This document shows, in pieces, positions 1 to 6,474 of a stretch of DNA of 15,445 nucleotides. Numbering within the stretch: position 1 is the first letter of the stretch; the number at the start of each line of letters is the position of its first letter. Both the position numbers and the translations under genes were made by a program. The DNA lies in NCBI GenBank assembly GCA_025965395.1, contig JAOPXA010000009.1, forward strand, positions 1-15,445. Reading direction: 5' to 3'. Source of the stretch: Nocardioidaceae bacterium (GTDB lineage: Bacteria; Actinomycetota; Actinomycetes; Propionibacteriales; Nocardioidaceae). The notes beneath the pieces are model-generated. The model worked only from the letters and a program-made list of their open reading frames with translations, was not told where the DNA came from and made no database searches.

Positions 1-463
1 CTACGACAAACTCGTCACCGGGATCGGGACCGCGGGCATCGCGAACACTGGGGACCCGAGCTCCATCAAAGCGCTCCGCAGCGTCGGATGCGAAGCCAGG
101 ATCCTCCCCCAAATCCTGGGCTCGAAGACGGTGACCCTGGACATGGGCAGGGATGAGCGGTTACACAACAAACAACACCGGTAATCGCTGACAGCGAAAT
201 ACGGGGGGTGCGCGTTCCCCGACTGCCAAGCACCCCCGCCATGGAGCGACATCCATCACGTCGAATTCTGGAAAAACGGAGGATCCACCACGTTGGCCGA
301 CGGGATCCCGTTGTGCAAACAACACCACAACCTCATCCACGACGAACAATGGACAGCCCGCATCGCAGCCGACGGATGGGCAGAATTCACCCCACCCACA
401 TACATCGACCGCGAACAAAAACCACGACGCTGCAACCGATACAGACCAAGGGAAACCGCATGA
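1..463 (+). pseudogene. DUF222 / 13E12-repeat-family HNH endonuclease, C-terminal part, broken by an in-frame stop
   Basis: Reading from base 2, the first 60 codons match the end of the DUF222 domain (segment around 'ILPQILG...LDMGR'). A TAA at 182-184 then interrupts the frame, and the same frame continues into a complete HNH module ending at TGA 461-463. The HNH part keeps its zinc-ligand pair CAFPDC, the 'DIHHVEFW..GG' core and the closing 'LCKQHHNLIH'. The family normally has a 'QR-x-AL' stretch just before the GGC motif; here the stop falls in that place. No ATG follows the stop before the HNH core. The 5' end lies outside the window. These multicopy actinobacterial genes are often decayed, so a pseudogene is the best reading; a sequencing error at 182 is the alternative. 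It converges on the stress-protein gene 22 bases downstream. Confidence 0.8.
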
Positions 464-485
464 GACGCGGTGGATATCTTTGCCC

Positions 486-1355
486 TCAGCCGCGTGGTAC
501 CAACAAGACGGGGATCTTCGAGTGGCGGACGATTCGGGACGAAACCCCTCCGAGGAACACGCGTCGGATCGGGCCATAGCCGCGAGAGCCGCAGACGAGA
601 ATGTCGAAATCGTCGAGCGATAGCTCCGTCAACGCGTCGACAACTGGACCGTTGCGCAACTCACCACGGACGGCGAGGCCTTCTGGCGCGGTGGCGATGA
701 TCGCATCCAGGCTGTCTAGATAACCCTGACGTTGGCTTGGGCCGAAGAGTCTTGGCTCCCCCAGACCGGGGACGACTCGGGTGTCGGGCACCACACTCAC
801 CACGGTGAGATGGGCCGACAGCTTCTGCGCAATCTGCGCCGCGTAATTGAACGCCGCTCGGCCATCGGGGGTATCGACGTAGGCGACCGCGATGGCAGTC
901 AAGGGACCTGGATCGATGTCGTCGTAACCCCAGGGCACCATGACAACGGGCACCGGAGACCCTTGGAGCAGTCGCTCGGCCGTGCTGCCCGGAAAGGTGC
1001 GACGGAGGCCACGGCTGCGCTGCGACCCCAGGACGAGCAGGGCCCGTTCGCCGTCAACCTCGACCATGTCTGAAAGTCCGTGAGCTGCCGAGCCGGAATC
1101 AATGCGAGCAAAAGTGGCCTCTATCGCGGGATCAACCAAGGTCTTGGCTTCTGCGAGCAGTCGGTCCGCCTCCTCGCGCGCGTACGCCACCCACTCCGCA
1201 TCGACACGACCAGCACCGAGAGCCGCGGCACCCGGATGAACCGTGACGACGGTGAGCGCGTCGCCTGAAGCTAGCGACCAACGATTGGCGAATGCTAGCG
1301 CGTCGAGACCGGTCGACCCGCCCTCGTAACCGACGACGACGCGCGAGCCGCTCAT
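486..1355 (-). CDS. Universal stress protein, two tandem Usp domains
   Basis: A 289-residue cytoplasmic protein made of two UspA-type alpha/beta domains, roughly residues 4-140 and 152-287. Each begins with a hydrophobic strand and ends with the family's nucleotide-binding loop. Domain 2 fits G-2x-G-9x-G (GSRG at 256-259, then GG at 269-270). In domain 1 the second glycine is Arg113 (GSQR), so ATP binding there may be weaker. Tandem Usp proteins of this length are typical of Actinobacteria, where they bind ATP and respond to starvation, hypoxia or redox stress. The start is the ATG at 1355, whose first four bases (ATGA) overlap the stop of the permease gene upstream. An in-frame extension runs to 1487 but lies wholly inside the permease. 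The overlap implies translational coupling and co-regulation with amino-acid transport. Confidence 0.92.
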   Translation of the reverse strand: MSGSRVVVGYEGGSTGLDALAFANRWSLASGDALTVVTVHPGAAALGAGRVDAEWVAYAREEADRLLAEAKTLVDPAIEATFARIDSGSAAHGLSDMVEVDGERALLVLGSQRSRGLRRTFPGSTAERLLQGSPVPVVMVPWGYDDIDPGPLTAIAVAYVDTPDGRAAFNYAAQIAQKLSAHLTVVSVVPDTRVVPGLGEPRLFGPSQRQGYLDSLDAIIATAPEGLAVRGELRNGPVVDALTELSLDDFDILVCGSRGYGPIRRVFLGGVSSRIVRHSKIPVLLVPRG

Positions 1356-2764
1356 ACTTTGCCCTTCTGGCCCCGCAAGCGTGAATTCTTGAAGCCGTAG
1401 GTGGCGTAGATGATGAGGCCGACCACGAGCCACACGACGAACCGGATCCAGGTGGTGCCGGGCAAATCCTTCATCAGGTAGATACACAGCGCAATGCCGA
1501 TGATCGGGAAGAACGGGACCAAAGGTGTCCGGAACGGCCGCTCCATGTCGGGCTTGGTACGACGCAAGATGACGACGCCGACATTGACCAGGACGAAAGC
1601 AAAGAGCGTGCCGATGTTGACCAGCTTGACGATCTCACTGAGCGGCACCAAGGCGGCCAAGATCGCGATCAGCACCCCGAAGGTGATCGTCAGCCGCGCG
1701 GGTGTGCCATAACGAGGGTGGATCTTAGCCATGCTGCGCGGCATCAAACCATCGCGGCACATGGCGAAGAAAATTCGCGTCTGCCCGTACATGATGACCA
1801 GGACGACGCTCGTGATCGCGATCATGGCGCCAAACGAGAGGACTGCCGAGGCCCAGGCGATCCCTGTGCCCTTCTCAAGGGCATCCGACAGGGGCGCATC
1901 GCTGCCCGACATCACACTGATCGGCGCCACACCGACCGCCGCTATGGCAACCAACACATACAAGATCGTCGGGATGACAAGAGAGCCGACAATGGCAATC
2001 GGCAAGTCCCGACCGGGATTGTTCGACTCCTCCGACCCTGTAGCGACCGCGTCGAAACCGATATAGGCGAAGAAGATCACGCCCGCTGCCGAGGTGATGC
2101 CGCTCGCCCCGTGGGGGTTGAACGGGTGGAAGTTGCCGCTACTGAACGCCGTAAATGCCGCGACGATGAAAAAGATGAGAATCGCGATCTTGACGCCGAC
2201 CATGATCAGATTGACCGATGCACTCTCCCGCGTGCCGCGCACCAGAAGCAGGGTGATCGCCAGCACGATGAACACCGCTGGCAGATTGAAGACTCCCCCG
2301 TCCTCGGGCGACGTGGAGATCGACTTTGGCATCTCGTAGTTGAACGCGGCGTCGAGGAAGGCATTGACATTGCCGCCCCAGCCCACCGCGACGGCGGCGA
2401 CCGACACGCCGTACTCGAGGATCAAGTCCCACCCGATGATGAACGCGACCAGCTCACCCATCGTCGCGTACGAATAGGTGTATGCGCTTCCCGCGACGGG
2501 CACCGCTGCGGCTAGCTCGGCGTACGACAACGCAGAGAACAAGCAGGTCACCGCCGCGAGGACGAAGGCGAGAATCACCGCAGGCCCAGCCATCTGTGCG
2601 CCTTCACCAATGACGACAAAGATCCCGGTGCCGATGATCGCACCCACTCCCATCGCTGTCAGGCCAACGGGACCGATAGATTTCTGCAGGGCTTCATCGC
2701 CCTCGGTGTCGGTGATCAGATCCGATGCATCGCGTGTCGACCAGATTCCCTGCGGCAACTTCAT
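1352..2764 (-). CDS. APC-superfamily amino acid permease (cationic amino acid transporter / YfnA-like)
   Basis: A 470-residue integral membrane protein with about 12 hydrophobic segments. The N-terminus carries the 'GIWSTR...ITDTE' lead found in CAT-family permeases, then the TM1 substrate motif GAIIGTGIFV at residues 41-50. TM6 has 'FFAYIGFDAV' followed by 'EESNNPGRDLP' (about 231-255), a hallmark of the CAT/YfnA branch of the APC superfamily. The likely role is proton-coupled uptake of a cationic or neutral amino acid; the substrate cannot be read from sequence. The start ATG at 2764 is preceded by a purine-rich AAAGGCGGG about 8-12 bases upstream. The longer frame to 3193 would overlap azlC and shows no membrane-protein character. 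The stop overlaps the downstream Usp start (ATGA). Pairing or fusion of APC permeases with Usp domains is known elsewhere and suggests stress-tuned transport. Confidence 0.93.
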   Translation of the reverse strand: MKLPQGIWSTRDASDLITDTEGDEALQKSIGPVGLTAMGVGAIIGTGIFVVIGEGAQMAGPAVILAFVLAAVTCLFSALSYAELAAAVPVAGSAYTYSYATMGELVAFIIGWDLILEYGVSVAAVAVGWGGNVNAFLDAAFNYEMPKSISTSPEDGGVFNLPAVFIVLAITLLLVRGTRESASVNLIMVGVKIAILIFFIVAAFTAFSSGNFHPFNPHGASGITSAAGVIFFAYIGFDAVATGSEESNNPGRDLPIAIVGSLVIPTILYVLVAIAAVGVAPISVMSGSDAPLSDALEKGTGIAWASAVLSFGAMIAITSVVLVIMYGQTRIFFAMCRDGLMPRSMAKIHPRYGTPARLTITFGVLIAILAALVPLSEIVKLVNIGTLFAFVLVNVGVVILRRTKPDMERPFRTPLVPFFPIIGIALCIYLMKDLPGTTWIRFVVWLVVGLIIYATYGFKNSRLRGQKGKV

Positions 2765-2844
2765 GGATGTAGCCCGCCTTTCGTCGCGCGGGCGGCGACC
2801 GATATTCGGGAGTACCCCTGAACGATCGAGATCAAACAAGTCGC

Positions 2845-2872
2845 TTGCCGCAACCATCCGCACCGGTAGGGT
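2845..2872 (+). promoter_or_regulatory. Putative promoter of azlC, leaderless geometry
   Basis: TTGCCG at 2845-2850 and TAGGGT at 2867-2872 are separated by 16 bases. The -10 box ends 7 bases before the azlC ATG at 2880, so transcription would start at or next to the start codon. No good Shine-Dalgarno sequence lies at the right distance. This is an inference from pattern only. The rest of the 115-base divergent gap must also hold the permease promoter on the minus strand, for which no clear boxes were found. Confidence 0.45.
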
Positions 2873-2879
2873 CTCCCTC

Positions 2880-3563
2880 ATGCCCTCCGACACACCACCT
2901 TCAGAAGGGTGGAAGGCCGGCATACGAGTCGGCGTGATGATCGCCCTCGCCGGGTTGCCCATTTCCATCAGCTTCGGCGCGTTTGCCGTCAGCAACGGGT
3001 GGCCCGCGGCGATCGTCATCGTGATGTCGACGATCGTCTTCTCTGGTTCGGCGCAGTTCGCCCTTGTCACGGGCTTTGCAAGCGGCGGCATGATCCCTGC
3101 AATCGCCAGTGCCACCCTGCTCAACTTGCGATTCATTCCGCTGTCCATCGCCACCGCGTCCAGCCTTCCGGGCAGCAAGTTACGACGCGCCATCGAGGCG
3201 CAGTCAATCGTCGACGGCGCGTGGTTTGCCGCTCAACGCCCCGACGGAACTATCGACCGGCCGATGCTCCTGACCGCAACGCTCTTCCAGTGGCCACTCT
3301 GGATCGCCGGCACCGCTGTGGGAGCGCTGTCGAAACCGTCGACCGAATTCGTCGACAAGATCGGCCTCGACATCGTCTTCCCTGCCTTTTTCCTCGTCAT
3401 ACTCATCGACTCACTTCGAGCGCGCCGCCCTCTCATCCCCATTGCCCTTGCGGCCACGGCCGTTGCGGCAATTTCGGTGCATTGGCTCTCTGCTGGTGTC
3501 AGCCTGATCGTTGCTTCGTTCGTGGCACTCTGGGCGATCCGCGGGACGGGCGAGCCGTCATGA
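2880..3563 (+). CDS. azlC: AzlC-family branched-chain amino acid exporter, large subunit
   Basis: A 227-residue membrane protein and the larger partner of the AzlC/AzlD (BrnF/BrnE-like) exporter, which expels branched-chain amino acids and some analogues. Family marks are the early 'GLPISISFGAFA' segment (about 25-36), the conserved 'VFSGSAQFA' (53-61) and 'LLNLRF' (80-85). Hydrophobic helices follow through to the C-terminus. The ATG at 2880 fits the usual AzlC N-terminus; the frame opens as far upstream as 2478, but that part is antisense to the permease and has no family similarity. The stop TGA overlaps the ATG of azlD by four bases, so the two subunits are translationally coupled. It is divergent from the APC permease, so import and export of amino acids are controlled from one intergenic region. 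Confidence 0.93.
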   Translation: MPSDTPPSEGWKAGIRVGVMIALAGLPISISFGAFAVSNGWPAAIVIVMSTIVFSGSAQFALVTGFASGGMIPAIASATLLNLRFIPLSIATASSLPGSKLRRAIEAQSIVDGAWFAAQRPDGTIDRPMLLTATLFQWPLWIAGTAVGALSKPSTEFVDKIGLDIVFPAFFLVILIDSLRARRPLIPIALAATAVAAISVHWLSAGVSLIVASFVALWAIRGTGEPS

Positions 3564-3877
3564 CTACCACGACGACCATGCTCGTCGCCGTCTTTGTGCT
3601 CGCCTTCCTCAACTTCTGCTACAAGGCTTCCGGGCCCGTGATCCTGGGCGATCGCCCGCTGCCCCCGAGCTTCAAAGCACTGATCGACGCATTACCGGCA
3701 GCATTGTTGGCAGCGCTGATCACGATCAACCTGCTTGGCGCCCGGTGGGAGCACTTCGACTGGCGCTTCATGCCCGGACTCGCCGCAGCGGCGGCTCTCC
3801 GACTGCTCGGAATCGCCCAGATTGTCTGCATCCTCGTCGCCGTCGTCGGCACTGCCGGCCTGCGGGCACTCACCTGA
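3560..3877 (+). CDS. azlD: AzlD-family branched-chain amino acid exporter, small subunit
   Basis: A 105-residue hydrophobic protein with about three to four transmembrane segments, of normal AzlD size. The characteristic piece is 'YKASGPVILGDRPLPP' near residues 21-36, followed by 'ALPAALLAALI', as in AzlD/BrnE proteins. It would pair with AzlC to form the branched-chain amino acid exporter in the cytoplasmic membrane. The start is the ATG at 3560, which overlaps the azlC stop as ATGA; Met7 is an alternative but lacks the coupling. It ends 50 bases before the zinc-finger gene, which seems to have its own promoter. Confidence 0.92.
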   Translation: MTTTTTMLVAVFVLAFLNFCYKASGPVILGDRPLPPSFKALIDALPAALLAALITINLLGARWEHFDWRFMPGLAAAAALRLLGIAQIVCILVAVVGTAGLRALT

Positions 3878-3880
3878 GCG

Positions 3881-3921
3881 TTGCCGAGAACCTCGTCGCA
3901 AAACCTAGGCTGGCGTAGGCT
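3881..3921 (+). promoter_or_regulatory. Putative promoter of the UBP zinc-finger gene with tandem TAGGCT boxes
   Basis: TAGGCT occurs twice, at 3906-3911 and 3916-3921. TTGCCG at 3881-3886 stands 19 bases before the first copy. The second copy ends 6 bases before the ATG at 3928, the spacing expected for a leaderless transcript. GAGGA at 3923-3927 abuts the ATG and is too close to act as a normal ribosome binding site. The two boxes may give two start points, or one may be chance. Confidence 0.4.
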
Positions 3922-3927
3922 CGAGGA

Positions 3928-4269
3928 ATGGCGCTCGACATCGATCCCTCCATCCCACCGTCCGGCACCGGTTGTGTCGAATGCTTGGCAACCTCAGGGT
4001 GGTGGGTCCACCTTCGACGGTGCGCCGCCTGTGGCCACATCGGCTGCTGTGACACCTCGCCCTCTCAGCACGGCACCGCACATTTCCGTGAGACCGGCCA
4101 CCCGATCATGCGCTCCTTCGAGCCTGGCGAGGACTGGTTCTGGGACTTCACCACGGAGCAAGGGCTCGATGGGCCGGATCTTGCGCCCCCACAAGCGCAT
4201 CCCGTCGACCAGCCCACTCCCGGACCCGCTGGCCTCGTGCCTAGTGACTGGCAGTCAAAGATCCACTGA
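3928..4269 (+). CDS. UBP-type zinc-finger domain protein
   Basis: A 113-residue soluble protein. Residues 16-58 carry the ligand set of a ZnF-UBP (BUZ) domain: C16-x2-C19, C32-x2-C35, C40, H48, H52 and H58, with the typical 'CxxCGHIGCCD' core. In eukaryotes this fold binds the free C-terminus of ubiquitin. The bacterial versions are stand-alone, and their partner and function are not established. After the finger comes an acidic/aromatic stretch (FEPGEDWFWDF, 64-74), then a Pro-rich, probably disordered tail. The ATG at 3928 is chosen because the finger starts soon after and a -10-like box lies at leaderless distance. It converges on the cNMP-domain flavoprotein with a 17-base gap; from memory, such finger genes sit beside this flavoprotein type in other actinobacteria, which suggests a linked function. 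Confidence 0.88.
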   Translation: MALDIDPSIPPSGTGCVECLATSGWWVHLRRCAACGHIGCCDTSPSQHGTAHFRETGHPIMRSFEPGEDWFWDFTTEQGLDGPDLAPPQAHPVDQPTPGPAGLVPSDWQSKIH

Positions 4270-4286
4270 GCCGAAGCGCAATCGGG

Positions 4287-5954
4287 TTAGGCCTGCACCC
4301 CGATCGCGACGTGCACAGACGCAACGGCACTTGCCCCTTCACCCACCGCTGCCGCAACCCGCTTCATCGAGCCGTGCCTGACGTCGCCCACGGCGAAAAC
4401 GCCCGGGACGTTGGTCTCGAACGGCAGAGGACCTCGCCCCAGCACGTTCCAGGTCTGACCGAGATCATCCTCGGTGAGCTGACTGTCCGTACGAATGAAC
4501 CCATCCTCGTCGACCGCCACGCCTGAGGCCCATCCGGTTGCGGGCTCGGCACCGATGAAGCAGAAGAGGCCGCGGCACTCGTCATCGATGTGTTCACCGG
4601 TCGCTCGATTGCTCAAGGTGATCGCGCTCAGGGACGTCTCGCCCTGCAGGTCGGTCACTTCCGTCGAGGTATGCACCGTGACGCGCGGGTCGGCGAGCAG
4701 ACGATCGACAAGATAGAACGACATGCCCGCCGAGATATCGGCGCCACGGATCACGAGGGTGACTCGATTGCCGCGCGACGCCATGAACAACGCCGCCTGG
4801 CCGGCCGAGTTGGCGCCACCGATGACCGTCACGGGGCTTGCCGCGCACGCGCGGGCTTCAAGCTCGGTCGCTGCGTAGTAGATGCCCGCGCCCTCGAACT
4901 CATGCCACCGCTCGAGCGGCAGTGAGCGATAGCGCGCGCCGGTCGCAATCACCACGGCGCGGGTGCTGATGTCCGTCCCGTCGTCGAGGACGATCCGCAA
5001 CCGATCACAGGTCGCGTCCAGCTCCACCACCTCGCACGGGCTGAACAGCTGGGCGCCGAACTTCAACGCCTGCACCGCGGCCCGGCCGGTGAGGTCGGCT
5101 CCGCTGATGCCGTTGGGGAAGCCGAGGTAGTTCTCGATCCGCGAGCTTGCAGCAGCCTGACCACCAGGCCCTATGGCGTCGAGCATGATCGTCGAAAGCC
5201 CCTCGGACGCTCCGTAGACGGCAGCAGCCAAGCCCGCCGGGCCGCCACCGATCACCGTGAGGTCGACCGTTTCGCCACCCTGGCTGCGAAAGGTCAACCC
5301 TAGATGTTGAGCCAGAGTGCCGGGAGTCGCCTGAGTCAGCACCGTGTCGGGGAGGAGCACCGCCGGAAGATCATCGACCGTCAACGACGACGTGCGCATC
5401 AGCGCAACTCCCGCGACAGAATCGGCGTCAAACCATACGTGCGGCAGTTGCAGCCTCGACGCATACGTCCGCAGCGCCAGTGAACCGGAGGACAACGTGC
5501 TCCCCAGGATCTCCATGCTGTTGGCGGCCGACTCGCGCAAGAGTTCACGGCGGGCCCAGAACGAGCGAAGGAGGATGTCCGAGAGCTCGGCGTCCTCTGC
5601 CATGAGGCGCCGAAAGCGGTCCGGCGTGATGCGGTGGACGCGCCCGGCTTCGCTGACCCTCGCCGTCAAGAACACGGTCTGACCGGTGAGCAGGTTGAGC
5701 TCACCCAAGAACCGACCGGACTCGTGATGCGCCACGATGAGCGCTTCGGAATCGTTCGTGGCCTCGCGGTAGATGTCGACCGCCCCACGTTCGATCAACA
5801 CAAGGTCATAGCTGGTGTCTCCGACCCGAAAGATCACATCGCCCCGCTCGACATCCTGCGGCGACCCGTATGACATGAGCTTGGCGGTCTGCGCCTCGGT
5901 CAGGTGAGGGTTGGCAGCCGTCGCTGGGAAGAAATTGGGGTTGGGGGTGGTCAT
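4287..5954 (-). CDS. Cyclic nucleotide-binding domain fused to a thioredoxin-reductase-like FAD/NAD(P)H oxidoreductase, CxxC absent
   Basis: A 555-residue cytoplasmic protein in three parts. Residues about 18-135 are a Crp-type cNMP-binding beta-barrel (GELNLL at 84-89). Residues about 155-222 look like a degenerate thioredoxin/glutaredoxin-like segment without cysteines ('RLQLPHVWFDAD', 'DDLPAVLLPD'). Residues about 230-550 are a thioredoxin-reductase fold with the FAD motif GGGPAG (236-241), 'GPGGQAAASSRIENYLGFP', an NAD(P)H site VIGGANSAGQAA (377-388) and the closing GDVRHG. At the usual redox CxxC position the sequence reads YYAATELEARACAASP with only Cys370, so it cannot be a classical disulfide reductase. 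The barrel also lacks the phosphate-binding arginine. The ATG at 5954 follows a TAGAGT box by 6 bases. Electron acceptor and ligand are unknown. Confidence 0.88.
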   Translation of the reverse strand: MTTPNPNFFPATAANPHLTEAQTAKLMSYGSPQDVERGDVIFRVGDTSYDLVLIERGAVDIYREATNDSEALIVAHHESGRFLGELNLLTGQTVFLTARVSEAGRVHRITPDRFRRLMAEDAELSDILLRSFWARRELLRESAANSMEILGSTLSSGSLALRTYASRLQLPHVWFDADSVAGVALMRTSSLTVDDLPAVLLPDTVLTQATPGTLAQHLGLTFRSQGGETVDLTVIGGGPAGLAAAVYGASEGLSTIMLDAIGPGGQAAASSRIENYLGFPNGISGADLTGRAAVQALKFGAQLFSPCEVVELDATCDRLRIVLDDGTDISTRAVVIATGARYRSLPLERWHEFEGAGIYYAATELEARACAASPVTVIGGANSAGQAALFMASRGNRVTLVIRGADISAGMSFYLVDRLLADPRVTVHTSTEVTDLQGETSLSAITLSNRATGEHIDDECRGLFCFIGAEPATGWASGVAVDEDGFIRTDSQLTEDDLGQTWNVLGRGPLPFETNVPGVFAVGDVRHGSMKRVAAAVGEGASAVASVHVAIGVQA

Positions 5955-6042
5955 AGATGAACTCTATTGCGCACCTACCCCTGCGATCGTGATCACTTAA
6001 TGAGTTAACTTATAGAGCGACCACGACTTCTGAAAGAAGACC
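5955..6042. promoter_or_regulatory. Divergent intergenic region with AT-rich palindromes
   Basis: This 88-base gap separates the flavoprotein (minus) and the SnoaL-like gene (plus). It holds the perfect palindrome GTGATCAC at 5989-5996 and, at 6003-6010, the palindrome AGTTAACT inside a stretch far richer in A/T than its surroundings. On the minus strand TAGAGT (5966 to 5961) lies 6 bases from the flavoprotein ATG. On the plus strand TATAGA (6011-6016) could be a -10 for the SnoaL-like gene. No strong -35 was found on either side, so an activator or a shared operator at the palindrome is plausible. Confidence 0.45.
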
Positions 6043-6465
6043 ATGACCCCGACAACGATCGACACCACCAGCATCTACAACGACATCCTGCGTCCCTTTG
6101 CCGTCTACAGCCACGGCATCGACACCAAGAACTATGAGCTGCTCAGGGACGCGTTTACGCCGGACGGCGTGTGGGTCATGCATGACTTGGAAGAGCTCCA
6201 TGGCTACGAAGCGATGATCAAGAAGCTCGTCGACACGGCCAAGATCCCGGGGCGCCCTGAGCAGGGGCTGCACACGTTCCACAACCTCAACATGCGCATC
6301 GAGGGCGACATCGTTCACTCGACGGCCAACTGGGTCTTCACGTCACGCCAAGAAAAAGGCGGACCGTGGTCGGTCGCGTCCGTGGGTCAGTACGAGGACA
6401 CGTTGAAGAACATCGACGGCACGTGGTTCTTCACCAGGCGTCGCATCATCAACTGGAACCTCTAG
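6043..6465 (+). CDS. SnoaL-like / nuclear transport factor 2 family protein
   Basis: A 140-residue soluble protein matching the SnoaL-like, NTF2-fold superfamily in size and pattern: an N-terminal helix with 'DILRPFAVYSHGID', then 'FTPDGVWV', a 'GYEAMIKKL' helix, 'GLHTFHNLNMRIEGD', and alternating strands ending in 'WFFTRRRIINWN'. The cone-shaped pocket of this fold serves many reactions (dehydration, isomerisation, ring hydroxylation) or just binding. The H/N-rich 'HTFHN' segment (about 77-81) faces the pocket in related proteins. No substrate can be named. The ATG at 6043 follows the purine-rich GAAAGAAG. It is divergent from the flavoprotein, so a shared regulator is possible, and it converges with the DUF3152 gene 9 bases downstream. 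Confidence 0.85.
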   Translation: MTPTTIDTTSIYNDILRPFAVYSHGIDTKNYELLRDAFTPDGVWVMHDLEELHGYEAMIKKLVDTAKIPGRPEQGLHTFHNLNMRIEGDIVHSTANWVFTSRQEKGGPWSVASVGQYEDTLKNIDGTWFFTRRRIINWNL

Positions 6466-6474
6466 CGGAGCGCC

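Noticed and set aside
464..495. Possible terminator hairpin CGCGG/CCGCG after the HNH gene
   Set aside because: The arms are only 5 bases with a loop of about 19 bases and no T-run.
1718..2515. Plus-strand frame of 265 codons opposite the permease
   Set aside because: Extremely rich in D/R/H, which is typical of a frame antisense to hydrophobic membrane-protein codons; no motif.
2478..2879. N-terminal extension of azlC
   Set aside because: The frame is open but antisense to the start of the permease gene, and AzlC similarity begins only at the ATG at 2880.
2765..3193. N-terminal extension of the APC permease
   Set aside because: It would overlap azlC. The added residues show no APC features, and the ATG at 2764 has a purine-rich site and the correct family N-terminus.
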